A DNA stretch of 36,440 nt from contig JAQBYJ010000056.1 of assembly GCA_027622555.1 (NCBI GenBank), positions 1 through 36,440 on the forward strand. Direction: 5' to 3'. The stretch is from Verrucomicrobiota bacterium (GTDB lineage: Bacteria > Verrucomicrobiota > Verrucomicrobiia > Opitutales > UBA2995). Below, piece after piece: positions 16,526 to 25,325 of the stretch (position 1 is the stretch's first letter; each line of letters begins with the position of its first letter). The notes under the pieces were generated by a model. The model ran no database searches. It saw only the letters and a program-made list of their open reading frames with translations, and was not told where the DNA came from. A program made the translations under genes and the position numbers.

Positions 16526-17749
16526 ATGGCCAAAGCACCACGAGGATTCCGAGAAGGAAAATTTAGTTATCACGAAGAGGTTGATGTGCGCATCGACAAT
16601 CTGACCAACCTTGGGCAAGGAGTCGGGCGGGTCGATGGCTGGGTCCTGATGGTGCCATTCGCGTTACCCGGTGAAAAGGTGCGTGTCCGGATCTACCGTA
16701 ACCACGCAAATTTTTCAGATGCCGATTTGGTTGAGATTTTGGAGCCCTCGCCTCACCGGATAGAACCCAAGTGCAAGTTATTCGGATTATGCGGAGGTTG
16801 CCAGTACCAGAATTTAAAGTACGAGGAGCAGCTAGCATTCAAAACACGGCATGTGCAGGAACTGGTGGATAGGCAAATCGGGAATACTTATACGGTTCAA
16901 CCTGCTATTGGCTCGCCCAAGCCTTATGGCTATCGCAGTAAACTGACTCCGCATTTCCAGAAACCACGTGAGGGGAAAGATTTTCGTATCGGATTTCTCG
17001 AAGTAGGTCGGCGAAACCGGCTGGTGGATGTCGATCAATGTCCCATTGCTACAAGAAAGATAAATGAGCAGCTTCCAGCTATCCGGCGATCGGTCATTGA
17101 GAACTATAAAAACTATAAGAACGGTTCGACGGTGCTCGTGCGAGATGTGCAAGAAGGTATCGTTACGGATAATAATTCCATCGTTACGGAGGTAGTGGGC
17201 GATGTGGTATTTCGATTTCCGGCGGGAGAATTTTTTCAAAACAATCCGTTCATTTTGCCTTTGCTTGCTGAACACGTCCTTACGCAAGCGCAAGCGGACG
17301 GAGTCCGGTACCTATTGGATGCCTACTGTGGTTCCGGATTATTTGCACTGTATGCTGGCAGGCATTTCGAGCAAGCGGTCGGGATTGAGATCAGCGAGAA
17401 ATCCGTGAAATACGCGCAGGACAACGCGACTATTAACGGGATCACTAATTGTCAGTTCCAAGTCGGGGATGCCGCTCATCTTTTTCAGCAAGTTGAGTTT
17501 CCGGCGGAGGAATCGATAGTGGTACTCGATCCTCCACGAAAAGGGTGCAGCGATGAGTTCCTTCAGCAGTTGTTCGCGTACAATCCAGCCCGGATTGTCT
17601 ATGTGAGTTGCGATCCGGCCACTCAAATGCGTGACTTGAGCAAGTTTATCGAAGCGGGTTATGAAGTAGCTTTGATTCAGCCATTTGACCTATTTCCGCA
17701 AACGAGGCATATCGAGAGTGTGGCAACTTTAACCCGAAAAGTGAATTAA
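16526..17749 (+). CDS. TrmA/RlmD-type RNA (uracil-5-)-methyltransferase with TRAM domain and Fe-S motif
   Basis: The 407-residue enzyme has an N-terminal TRAM domain (about 15-75). A 4Fe-4S motif C83-x5-C89-xx-C92 has the fourth Cys at C172. The Rossmann methyltransferase domain has DAYCGSGLFALYAG (266-279), DPPRKG (335-340) and catalytic Cys in VSCDPAT (C362). It makes 5-methyluridine in 23S rRNA, at U747 or U1939 by homology to RlmC/RlmD/RlmCD, or in tRNA. The sequence does not decide which. It diverges from the other RNA methyltransferase gene across a short gap, so the two may share control. Confidence 0.93.
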   Translation: MAKAPRGFREGKFSYHEEVDVRIDNLTNLGQGVGRVDGWVLMVPFALPGEKVRVRIYRNHANFSDADLVEILEPSPHRIEPKCKLFGLCGGCQYQNLKYEEQLAFKTRHVQELVDRQIGNTYTVQPAIGSPKPYGYRSKLTPHFQKPREGKDFRIGFLEVGRRNRLVDVDQCPIATRKINEQLPAIRRSVIENYKNYKNGSTVLVRDVQEGIVTDNNSIVTEVVGDVVFRFPAGEFFQNNPFILPLLAEHVLTQAQADGVRYLLDAYCGSGLFALYAGRHFEQAVGIEISEKSVKYAQDNATINGITNCQFQVGDAAHLFQQVEFPAEESIVVLDPPRKGCSDEFLQQLFAYNPARIVYVSCDPATQMRDLSKFIEAGYEVALIQPFDLFPQTRHIESVATLTRKVN

Positions 17750-17839
17750 AGCGTAAAAATCGAGTTCAAAAAACCAGAAGAATTCCAAAACGAAATTAGT
17801 TTATCCACGCTTCCTACACAAAGTTAACCCACCATACCT

Positions 17840-18349
17840 ATGAACAAACTAATAACAGTCATTACTCTATTTAGCTCCTATTTACTACTTTCTCCGTCTT
17901 TCGCCGCTGCCGCTGCCTATATGAAATTGGGTGATATCAAGGGCGAAGCCATGGAAGTTCGATCCGTTCGGTGGATGGCTCCCGAAGCGGTAAATAAGAA
18001 AGAATACTCCCGCGCTGCAAAAACGGAAGGGGGTGCTCAGTCCGGAAGTCTTTCTATCACCAAAGAACTGGATAAATCTTCACCCAAGCTTCAGGAAATG
18101 CTCAATTCTGGAGGATCGTTTGGTGAAATTACCATCACTGAAGGAGATAAAAACTTTCTCCTCAAAAATGTAAAAGTGGTCTCCATTGAAAAAAAGGGGA
18201 AACAAGAAGTGGTGAGTTTGCGCTTTTCATACAAACAGGAATTTGGGCCGACACGGGGAGCTGATCATAATACTACGCGATCCAACCGAGCGTCCTCAAC
18301 CAAAGCAACCGACTACAACAGCAGTCGTTCTAACCGAACAACTCAGTAA
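17840..18349 (+). CDS. secreted Hcp-like protein
   Basis: The 169-residue protein has a signal peptide (about 1-25, LITVITLFSSYLLLSPSFAAA). The rest resembles the Hcp tube family: AYMKLGDIKGEAM, SGSLSITKELDKSSPKLQEML, ITITEGDKNFLLKNVKVVSI. Classical T6SS Hcp lacks a signal peptide, and no other T6SS gene is in the window. It is therefore more likely an exported Hcp-fold protein of unknown role than a T6SS part. The C-terminal 30 residues are two diverged copies of a Ser/Asn/Arg-rich unit (ADHNTTRSNRASS and ATDYNSSRSNRTT). Its last 7 bases overlap the convergent reductase gene. Confidence 0.75.
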   Translation: MNKLITVITLFSSYLLLSPSFAAAAAYMKLGDIKGEAMEVRSVRWMAPEAVNKKEYSRAAKTEGGAQSGSLSITKELDKSSPKLQEMLNSGGSFGEITITEGDKNFLLKNVKVVSIEKKGKQEVVSLRFSYKQEFGPTRGADHNTTRSNRASSTKATDYNSSRSNRTTQ

Positions 18350-19233
18350 CCCACGGGAAGCACCAGTTCTTCCAATTGATTTTCAAAAGGCGCTGGTTCT
18401 GTTTGGACCAGCGCCTTTAATTTGGAACTGTCCAAGGTCAAGTTTAGCGGACGGTCTTTAAATTGGGGGAGGTTTCCTGCAAGTGTGCGTTGTAGCAGGT
18501 CTAGTGGTACGTTTAGCTTTTGGGCAATTCTAAGCCCCAGTTCCCAACGATTGAGGCGATCTCTTCCAGCCCAATGGAAGAGTCCGCCAATGTTGCGGTT
18601 CTCAAGTAACTCCTCCACGAGTGCTGCAACATTGGACACAGATACCGGATTTCGCCATTCGTCTTCGAACAGTGGAGTGGCCTTGTTTTGGTTCCAGTTG
18701 TTCCAGAGCGCTTCGTGGACTGAGCGTGTTCCGGATAGACTGTTGCCCATCAGGAGTGGCAGGCGGATGATTCGGGAATTCGGGGCTTCCTTCCGTACCT
18801 GAATTTCGGATTCAAGTTTGTGTTCCCCGTAGAGGTTGGTGGGGTTCGTCGAGCTATCTGTTAAATAATTGCCTTCTTTCCCGTCGAAAACCATATCGGT
18901 GGAGAAGTGGATGAAATCCGAGCCTTGATCGGTAGCAAATCGGGCCAATGCTGTTGGCAATGTGATGTTCAGTACTTTGGACCGTTGAGGATCTTTTTCG
19001 CAATCGGCTGGGACAGACAGCGATGCAGCATTCACGATCGCATCGGGTTTTATAGCTTGGAGGAGCTTGTTCAATTCGCCCGGCTGAGTAAGGTCGACCA
19101 GATGAAGGCGAATACCCTTTGCCAATGGTCTCCGGTGGTGGCTGGTTCCGTGTACTTGCCACGGATTTCCCGCAAACGTGTGTGCCAATGCATTTCCAAG
19201 AAGTCCGGATGCACCTGTTAGAAAAATCGTCAT
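18343..19233 (-). CDS. RmlD-like NAD(P)-dependent sugar-nucleotide reductase (SDR)
   Basis: The 296-residue extended SDR has TGASGLLG (6-13), the FSTDMVFDG stretch with catalytic Thr/Ser, and YxxxK in LYGEHKLESE. RPLNLTLDSSKL near the C terminus is typical of dTDP-4-dehydrorhamnose reductase (RmlD). It would make dTDP-rhamnose for surface polysaccharide, but rmlA, rmlB and rmlC are not here, so another sugar or cofactor substrate is possible. The last codons contain the strong hairpin that ends the convergent Hcp-like gene. The gene is divergent from hisC across 80 bases. Confidence 0.82.
   Translation of the reverse strand: MTIFLTGASGLLGNALAHTFAGNPWQVHGTSHHRRPLAKGIRLHLVDLTQPGELNKLLQAIKPDAIVNAASLSVPADCEKDPQRSKVLNITLPTALARFATDQGSDFIHFSTDMVFDGKEGNYLTDSSTNPTNLYGEHKLESEIQVRKEAPNSRIIRLPLLMGNSLSGTRSVHEALWNNWNQNKATPLFEDEWRNPVSVSNVAALVEELLENRNIGGLFHWAGRDRLNRWELGLRIAQKLNVPLDLLQRTLAGNLPQFKDRPLNLTLDSSKLKALVQTEPAPFENQLEELVLPVGY
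18389..18421 (+). terminator. intrinsic terminator of the Hcp-like gene, inside the convergent coding region
   Basis: The perfect stem GGCGCTGGT (18389-18397)/ACCAGCGCC (18407-18415) has a nine-base loop and is followed by TTTAATTT. The other strand shows TTTT after the same stem, so it may work both ways. It lies within the last 25 codons of the RmlD-like gene. Confidence 0.8.
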
Positions 19234-19313
19234 TAAAATTTCGGAAGCATGTTTTGCATTTGAGTTATGAGATTAATTTCTACCGAATGCGATCGCTATC
19301 CTTTTAGGCGTCC

Positions 19314-20426
19314 ATGTCTACTTTAAATAAAAATTATACCGACCTTGCGAATCCTTCGGTACTCAAGCAACCGATCTACGAACCCGGGAAACCAATCGAT
19401 TTGGTCGCGCGAGAATTTGGGTTGGATCCCAATTCAACCATCAAATTAGCCTCGAACGAAAATCCTTTGGGCGCCTCACCGCGTGCATTGGAGGCGGTAA
19501 AAAACTTTTTAGATCAATCCTATTTGTATCCAGATGGCGGCTGCTATGAATTGCGAAAAGCGTTGTCCAATAAGTTGCAGTTGGATCCCGGGCAATTTGT
19601 GTTTGGAAACGGGTCGAATGAAGTCATTGAGCTGATTGGCCACGCCTTTCTACAACCGGGCGATGAGGTTGTTATGGGCCAGCAGGCTTTTATTGTTTAT
19701 AAACTAATCACGCTGCTATTTCAGGCGACTCCGATTGAGGTGCCTTTGGTAGATTTTACCCATGACCTTGAGGGGATGCGTGCTGCAGTTTCGGATAAAA
19801 CCAAACTCATTTTTCTGCCCTGTCCCAATAATCCTACGGGAACACTGAACCCATCGGATGAGGTGATAGCATTTGCACGGTCTTTACCGGATCATGTGAT
19901 ATTGGTCGTAGACGAAGCCTATGCAGAGTTTTTGGAAAGTCCGCTTGATTTACGACCTTTGATAGCTGAAGGCAGGAAGATTATTGGTACCAGAACCTTT
20001 TCCAAAATATATGGGTTGGCGGGATTCCGGGTAGGGTATGGATACTGCAGTGCGGAGTGTGCAGCGCTTCTCAACCGGGTTCGCGAACCGTTTAATGTAA
20101 ATGCCATCGCTCAAGTAGCTGCAGCTGCAGCCTTAAGTGACGACGACTTTGTTGAGGCCACCCGTGCCTGTAACCACAATGGGTTGACCCAGCTCGTCGA
20201 GTTTTTCAAAGAGCACGGAATACCCTTCGTACCAAGTGTGGGAAATTTTATTCTGGTTAAAGTGGGAGACGGAGCGGGTGTTTTTCTTTCTTTGCAGCGA
20301 TTGGGCGTTATCGTGAGGCCTATGGGAGCCTATGGTTTTCCTGAGTATGTGCGAATTTCAATTGGAACCGTGGAGCATAACAGGCGGTTGATTGAATCGT
20401 TGCAATCCGTCCTCGGGCTTTCTTAG
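19314..20426 (+). CDS. hisC: histidinol-phosphate aminotransferase
   Basis: The 370-residue class II aminotransferase transfers an amino group from glutamate to imidazole acetol-phosphate in histidine synthesis. Motifs visible: ASNENPLGASP (47-57), NPTGT (173-177), VVDEAYAEF (198-206), the PLP-binding lysine K231 in TRTFSKIYGLAG, and the phosphate-binding Arg in FRVGYGY. Length and motif spacing are standard. HisC-like enzymes can also act on aromatic amino acids. No other his gene is adjacent. Confidence 0.93.
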   Translation: MSTLNKNYTDLANPSVLKQPIYEPGKPIDLVAREFGLDPNSTIKLASNENPLGASPRALEAVKNFLDQSYLYPDGGCYELRKALSNKLQLDPGQFVFGNGSNEVIELIGHAFLQPGDEVVMGQQAFIVYKLITLLFQATPIEVPLVDFTHDLEGMRAAVSDKTKLIFLPCPNNPTGTLNPSDEVIAFARSLPDHVILVVDEAYAEFLESPLDLRPLIAEGRKIIGTRTFSKIYGLAGFRVGYGYCSAECAALLNRVREPFNVNAIAQVAAAAALSDDDFVEATRACNHNGLTQLVEFFKEHGIPFVPSVGNFILVKVGDGAGVFLSLQRLGVIVRPMGAYGFPEYVRISIGTVEHNRRLIESLQSVLGLS

Positions 20427-20455
20427 TCTCTGAAAATGAAGAATTTCAAGTTCAA

Positions 20456-21742
20456 GTGAGAGTCGACGACTCGATATATCTGGTAGGTGCAAGTTTGCTG
20501 CTTGTTTTGCTTAACGCTATCTTTGTGGCGAGTGAGTTTAGTCTGCTCAAAATTCGTTACAGCCACTTCAATCCCGATTTGTTGGATGATCTTCGAAAGG
20601 GTAAACGATTTGCCGGGTTGCTGAACGGCGTAGATCGAAGCTTTCGTCTCCTGCGCCTCGGAACGGCAATCTCCACACTTATGCTTGGGGCTGTATTTGT
20701 TCCTATTACCAAGTTGATGGCAGATTCTTTTGGTATTTCCACCGAGGGGCTTGGGGGAGTGATTTTGGCTATGTCCTCTTTTTTAGCCGCGATCGGCATT
20801 CACTCCGTTCTGGGGGATTTGGTTCCCCGAGGAATTGCGCTTCAGCATCCGTTGGAAACTCTAAATATTACAAGTTGGGTTATTCTACCTTTTCAATGGG
20901 TCTTGTCGCCCATTTTAAGACCGCTCGATTTGATTTCTAAATTCTTGCTTCGCCTCTTGCGCCTCGATCCAACCGTGAGTCTTAATCGATTGGACTTAGA
21001 GGCCCAACTAACCAGCTTAAATGAAGAGTCTGATATCCCTGTATTTACTCAACAGGTTTTTAAAAATGTCATTTCCATGCGGGAGCTGGTTGTTCAAGAC
21101 GTGATGCTCCCCAGGAATCAGATCCAGTATTTCGACATTTTTGATGGGAATGAGGTCAATGTTGAGATGTGCATCGAATCGGGGCACACACGTTTCCCAC
21201 TGTGCGAAGGGGATTTGGACAATTGCATTGGGATCATGCACATAAAGGATATTTTTAGAGCAAAAGAAGAAATCCATGGCCTGAATTTCAAAAAGTTAGC
21301 GCGCCCTGTTGTGTACGTTACGCTTGACGATCAATTGGAGTCTGTTTTGGAGAAGTTGCTCGAAGCGAGGTTGCATATGGCTCTTGTTCGGGATGATTTT
21401 GGCGGAACGGTTGGACTTATAACCATCGAGAATATCATGGAGGAACTTGTCGGAAATATTCAGGATGAATTCGATTCTGAAGCTGAACAAATTGAGGAAA
21501 TCCACGAGGATGTGTTCATTATAGATGGCTTAACGCCCATTCATGATGTCGAGGAGAAGCTAAATGTTCAGTTTGATGAAGATGACGTTTCCACGATCGG
21601 AGGACTTATTACCTCGAAGATGGGGAGGATTCCTGAAGTTGGCCAAACGGTTCGTATTGGTAATATCGAGTTGGAAGCTGTCGAGGTGGATGAGAAAAGA
21701 GTTCTCTCCGCTCGGGTTCGCGTCGTTCTCGAAGACGTCTAA
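20456..21742 (+). CDS. CNNM/CorC-family membrane protein with CBS pair
   Basis: The 428-residue protein has an N-terminal DUF21/CNNM domain with about four hydrophobic segments (1-165), a pair of CBS domains (about 195-325, MRELVVQDVMLPRNQIQ and ALVRDDFGGTVGLITIENIMEELVG) and a C-terminal CorC_HlyC domain (about 335-425). Members are linked to magnesium or cobalt efflux and are often mislabelled hemolysins. The start is GTG at 20456, since no in-frame ATG precedes it. The ATG at 20436 opens only an eight-codon frame that ends at the same place. It follows hisC by 29 bases. Its stop overlaps the stop of the convergent TPR gene (CTAA). Confidence 0.9.
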   Translation: MRVDDSIYLVGASLLLVLLNAIFVASEFSLLKIRYSHFNPDLLDDLRKGKRFAGLLNGVDRSFRLLRLGTAISTLMLGAVFVPITKLMADSFGISTEGLGGVILAMSSFLAAIGIHSVLGDLVPRGIALQHPLETLNITSWVILPFQWVLSPILRPLDLISKFLLRLLRLDPTVSLNRLDLEAQLTSLNEESDIPVFTQQVFKNVISMRELVVQDVMLPRNQIQYFDIFDGNEVNVEMCIESGHTRFPLCEGDLDNCIGIMHIKDIFRAKEEIHGLNFKKLARPVVYVTLDDQLESVLEKLLEARLHMALVRDDFGGTVGLITIENIMEELVGNIQDEFDSEAEQIEEIHEDVFIIDGLTPIHDVEEKLNVQFDEDDVSTIGGLITSKMGRIPEVGQTVRIGNIELEAVEVDEKRVLSARVRVVLEDV

Positions 21743-23280
21743 AGAACCTCCAATAATCGCTTCTTTTTTGTAGGCGTCATTGTGTCGAGCAATTGCCGGA
21801 TTAGAGGTGCGACTTCCGTGTGGTAGATTTGCTTGTCCGTAGTCAATCCTTCGACGAGTTCTTTCTTCAATTCGAAGGGCATCGTTCTGTTTATCACCAT
21901 GGTTTGGCTTAGCTTAATAGCCTCTTCGAAATTTCCTGTCCTGAGGTCGATGCGAATCTTTTCTACGAGGGCCGCATGATTCCCAGGATTCTGTTGTAGT
22001 AGAAATTGCAAAACACGTCCTGCTTCTTCCGGTCGTTCTATTTCGATGAGTTTTCTGGTTAGGCGCAACAGTGTTTCCGGTCGGATGTGACCGGAGTTAA
22101 AAAGTTGTTGCATGGAGATCTTGCCTTTACCCGTGTCTCCCACTGCGTAATAAGAAGCCAGGGACAAACTGTTAAATAAAATTCTGTGCAAAGGGATCAG
22201 TTGATTAATTGAACTTGGAGGGGCTTTCAGTAATTCAATCGCTTGATCGTAAGAGCTACCATTTACCAAGGATTCTAATCTGAGGAACCAGATCATGGGA
22301 TCATTTTGGAAATCCGGCTTTGATTGAGTGATGACCTCGTCAAGCTTTTCGTGCATTCCTATTTCCGATAGGAAATTGACCAATAGAAACAAGGCGTCCT
22401 TATTCTCAAAAATTTCCGGGACCCGAGCCAGAAATCGCTCGATTTCGGTTGAGAAATTTTCACCGGTAGTACGGAGGTAGTTCATCGTGGCACCGACCGA
22501 ATAAGGGTTGTTCAAGTAGGTGAATTTTGAGAGTTTTAAGGCTGCATCAATATCGCCGGATTGTTTGTAAAACTTCGTTAACAGGGGAACCACTTCTCTT
22601 TGATTCGGGAGCATCGAATTTAAGGCCTCAAGGTTCTGAATGGCTAAATTCTCCAATCCTTGATCCCAATAAATCTGGGCTCGTAGAAGCTGGTTTGAGA
22701 TCCCAGGTTTTTTTCCAAAAATACTTAGCACTTCCGCGAAATTGGCCTGATGGTAATGGGCTTTTGCCAATGCAGATTCCGCTATCCCAATTTGCTTAGG
22801 CGGGACTCCTCCTTCATCCAGTGCATGTCCCAATATACGGATGATTTCGCGATCAGCATGATAATACTGGAGGAAATTTATAAGCTTGTTCCAGAATTCC
22901 TCGTCTTGAAGAGCGTATTCAATTCCAGTCTCCAGGATATTCACCGCTTGAGCAACGTCATTGGCCTGAAAAAGAAAATCAGCCAAAGCCAAGCGTCCTT
23001 CCAGGTTTGAGGGTGATTTGGAGACTCCGATTCTGATGAAATGATAGGCCTGCTGCCATTCACCCTGTCCTTGATGCTCAATTCCTTTGGTTATGAAATA
23101 ATCGCCCCATTTAGGTTGAACTTCATCCCGGTTCCAAGGGAGTGCGATGTCTGAGAAACGAATCGCTTCGTAACCTTTCTTTTTCTTAATAAATACGACA
23201 AGCGATAGGGATGCGACCAACCATGCCAAGATCAACGAACCAATGAGTATTCCGGCTATCAGTTTCCTGGTTATTTGCAT
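21739..23280 (-). CDS. membrane-anchored TPR protein beside the polysaccharide export genes
   Basis: The 513-residue protein has one N-terminal membrane helix (about 8-31) with the rest probably periplasmic, followed by many tetratricopeptide-like helix pairs. Examples are GEWQQAYHFIRIGVSKSPSN, NDVAQAVNILETGIEYA and GRVLQFLLQQNPGNHAALVEKI. TPR arrays bind proteins, and similar anchored TPR proteins occur in exopolysaccharide and exosortase loci. The gene is divergent from the beta-barrel gene across about 200 bases, which suggests joint control of a surface-export module. The specific partner is not known. Confidence 0.72.
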   Translation of the reverse strand: MQITRKLIAGILIGSLILAWLVASLSLVVFIKKKKGYEAIRFSDIALPWNRDEVQPKWGDYFITKGIEHQGQGEWQQAYHFIRIGVSKSPSNLEGRLALADFLFQANDVAQAVNILETGIEYALQDEEFWNKLINFLQYYHADREIIRILGHALDEGGVPPKQIGIAESALAKAHYHQANFAEVLSIFGKKPGISNQLLRAQIYWDQGLENLAIQNLEALNSMLPNQREVVPLLTKFYKQSGDIDAALKLSKFTYLNNPYSVGATMNYLRTTGENFSTEIERFLARVPEIFENKDALFLLVNFLSEIGMHEKLDEVITQSKPDFQNDPMIWFLRLESLVNGSSYDQAIELLKAPPSSINQLIPLHRILFNSLSLASYYAVGDTGKGKISMQQLFNSGHIRPETLLRLTRKLIEIERPEEAGRVLQFLLQQNPGNHAALVEKIRIDLRTGNFEEAIKLSQTMVINRTMPFELKKELVEGLTTDKQIYHTEVAPLIRQLLDTMTPTKKKRLLEVL

Positions 23281-23476
23281 AATTTAAAAATGGGTTCCCT
23301 TGTTTCGGGCATCAAGGTTTGAATTCAAGTGTAGGCAACAGATACTGACTCCGGCGTCCTCATCAACGGTTGTTTCTTCTCACGCATGTAGCCGGAACTA
23401 TTTTATACTTGTTATAAAAAACAGCATCCTCAATCTCCATTTTTACAATCTATGTTGTGCTTATTTGCATAGAAAA
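23281..23476. promoter_or_regulatory. divergent region between TPR and beta-barrel genes
   Basis: A perfect inverted repeat TTTTATA (23401-23407)/TATAAAA (23413-23419) lies about 60 bases before the barrel-gene start. It could be an AT-rich promoter core or an operator. No other structure is evident. Confidence 0.35.
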
Positions 23477-24652
23477 ATGGCAAAAAAATCTTTTTCTTTC
23501 AGCGTATTGGCAGTCCTCTCTTTTTCGACTTTGTGTACCTATTCTTCTGCGGTTTCAATGGGTGAAAATGGAAATGTTGCTTGGCGCATAGGTGGAGGAA
23601 TTCAATACAACGATAATATTTTTCTCGATTCGATAGATGCTGAAAGCGACCAGATCATAATATTCTCACCGGGGGTTGAGTTGTCGTATGGCCAGGAGCT
23701 ATCCAATGCGAACGTGAAGATTAGCTACGTTCACGATTTTATCACTTATGCTGACAACAGTCGTCTCAATCGGGACAACCCTGATGCCAAGCTAAGCGGC
23801 TTTTATAGGAGCCCTAAGTCGGTCATTAACTACGGCGCCTTCTACAGGGAGAATTCCCAGAACGATGCAGGAAACAATCTCGTAGGTGACTTGGCCCAAA
23901 GAAGTGTTCTTCACCTGGATCTTGGAGGTGAATGGGACTTTTCGCCTAAATCATCCGTTTCTGTCGCTTATAAGTATGATGATGTATCCTACGATAATCC
24001 CCGGTTCTTTGATCGTGATTCAGTTGTAGTCCCAGTAAATTTTTATTGGGCCATTGCACCCAAGTTGGATATGTCCGTTGGCTACCAACATAGAAATACC
24101 TCCTTTGAGCGTGGAGCGGATTTCATCGCCCAGAACCCCGGCGATCCTCTTAATATTCGTCCAGACTATGATGACCAATTTATCAATGTGGGACTACGCG
24201 GTAGCATTGGAGCCAAAACCACGGCCGAAATTAGAATTGGAACTCAAAATCGTGACTTCAATGTCCGCGGTATGAGCACTGAGGATCTTCTTTCCGCGTA
24301 CGCCCGGGTAGTCTGGGCAGCGACAGAAAAATCGGAGGTCTCTTTTGTATATTCCCGAGATTTCAACGCTGATTCTTATGGGACTTCAATTAAATCCGAT
24401 GATTTGCAAATCTCTGGATCTACGGAATTAAGTAAAAATTGGGCTGGATTTGCCAGTTTACGCCTGAGTAGTGACGATTATTCCCTTGGTCGCTCTGACG
24501 ATGGGGTATCTGGGCAAGTAGGCGTTACCTATGCGCCCAACTCGAACACGGCCGTTAGCATTGCGTATATCTTTTATAATAACGACAGCGACTTTGCTCC
24601 AGCGGACTTTGATAACAATGTGATCAACATTTCTGGAACATTGCGCTATTGA
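23477..24652 (+). CDS. outer membrane beta-barrel protein of the polysaccharide export module
   Basis: The 391-residue protein begins with a signal peptide (MAKKSFSFSVLAVLSFSTL, cleavage near SSA). Alternating aromatic/polar strands follow in the style of the BBP2-type barrels next to exopolysaccharide or exosortase genes: WRIGGGIQYNDNIFLDS, SPGVELSYG, ISYVHDFITYADNS, and a terminal NVINISGTLRY ending in an aromatic, as OMPs do. I start at ATG 23477, since the 59 upstream in-frame codons are Cys-rich and would hide the signal peptide. It likely forms the outer membrane part of a polysaccharide export machine with the Wza- and Wzc-like proteins downstream. Confidence 0.82.
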   Translation: MAKKSFSFSVLAVLSFSTLCTYSSAVSMGENGNVAWRIGGGIQYNDNIFLDSIDAESDQIIIFSPGVELSYGQELSNANVKISYVHDFITYADNSRLNRDNPDAKLSGFYRSPKSVINYGAFYRENSQNDAGNNLVGDLAQRSVLHLDLGGEWDFSPKSSVSVAYKYDDVSYDNPRFFDRDSVVVPVNFYWAIAPKLDMSVGYQHRNTSFERGADFIAQNPGDPLNIRPDYDDQFINVGLRGSIGAKTTAEIRIGTQNRDFNVRGMSTEDLLSAYARVVWAATEKSEVSFVYSRDFNADSYGTSIKSDDLQISGSTELSKNWAGFASLRLSSDDYSLGRSDDGVSGQVGVTYAPNSNTAVSIAYIFYNNDSDFAPADFDNNVINISGTLRY

Positions 24653-24673
24653 GATTTTTTTAATTTTACTTTG

Positions 24674-24706
24674 AAAAGGAGGCGCTCTGATGCCTCCTTT
24701 TTTGTT
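24674..24706 (+). terminator. hairpin acting as terminator and covering the wza-like ribosome site
   Basis: AAAAGGAGGC (24674-24683) and GCCTCCTTTT (24692-24701) make a perfect 10-bp stem with an eight-base loop, ending in T's. It has terminator form, yet AAAAGGAGG in the left arm is an ideal Shine-Dalgarno and the ATG at 24690 overlaps the loop and right arm. Confidence 0.7.
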
Positions 24707-25322
24707 AGAACATAAAATGAAATATTTTTCTCAGTCTTCATCCCTTTTGTTTCTCGTTTTCCTGTACCTCCAAACAGTGAACCAGGATGTTGCTGCTCAG
24801 TCGGCCAGCAATTCACAAGGGAACTACCTTTTGAATCCGTCTGATTTACTGCGCGTGGAAGTTTTCCAGGAACAGGAACTTTTTCGTGAAGTGCGGGTTT
24901 CGGGCGATGGAAGCATTGTTCTGCCCCTGATCGGAAAAATATATGTTGGCGGAAGGTCTATTTTCGACGCTGAAAAATTGATCACTGAACTCTACGATCG
25001 CGACTATTTGGTTAACCCCCAAATCAATGTGACCGTTACTGAATATGCTCTTAAGCGAGTCAATGTAATCGGTCAGGTCAACAAACCCGGCATTGTTATT
25101 TTTCCACCTGAAGAGGAGATGGTCCTGCTTGAAGCCATTTCTTTGGCCGGTGGGTTTAATCGCTTGGCCGATAAAGCGAAGGTAACCTTAACGCGCACCC
25201 TTGTATCAGGAAAGACAGAAACATTTCAGATCGATACGAGAAAGCTCATCAGCGGCGATGAAGCCGCTACCTGGAATTTGCAGAAGGATGATGTGATTTT
25301 TGTACCCGAGCGTGTTTTCTAA
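24690..25322 (+). CDS. Wza-like polysaccharide export protein (Poly_export plus SLBB)
   Basis: The 210-residue protein has a hydrophobic export signal (about 13-35, SSSLLFLVFLYLQTVNQDVAA) without a lipobox Cys. The Poly_export domain follows (YLLNPSDLLRVEVFQEQELFREVRVSGDGSIVLPLIGKIYVGG), then a SLBB-like domain (VNVIGQVNKPGIVIFP...LLEAISLAGGF) and a final KDDVIFVPERVF. It is short for Wza (about 380 in E. coli), like compact GumB/EpsE types. ATG 24690 has a perfect GGAGG seven bases upstream. ATG 24717, which lies outside the hairpin and has no ribosome site, is the alternative. The Wzc-like gene starts three bases after the stop. Confidence 0.88.
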   Translation: MPPFLLEHKMKYFSQSSSLLFLVFLYLQTVNQDVAAQSASNSQGNYLLNPSDLLRVEVFQEQELFREVRVSGDGSIVLPLIGKIYVGGRSIFDAEKLITELYDRDYLVNPQINVTVTEYALKRVNVIGQVNKPGIVIFPPEEEMVLLEAISLAGGFNRLADKAKVTLTRTLVSGKTETFQIDTRKLISGDEAATWNLQKDDVIFVPERVF

Positions 25323-25325
25323 ACC

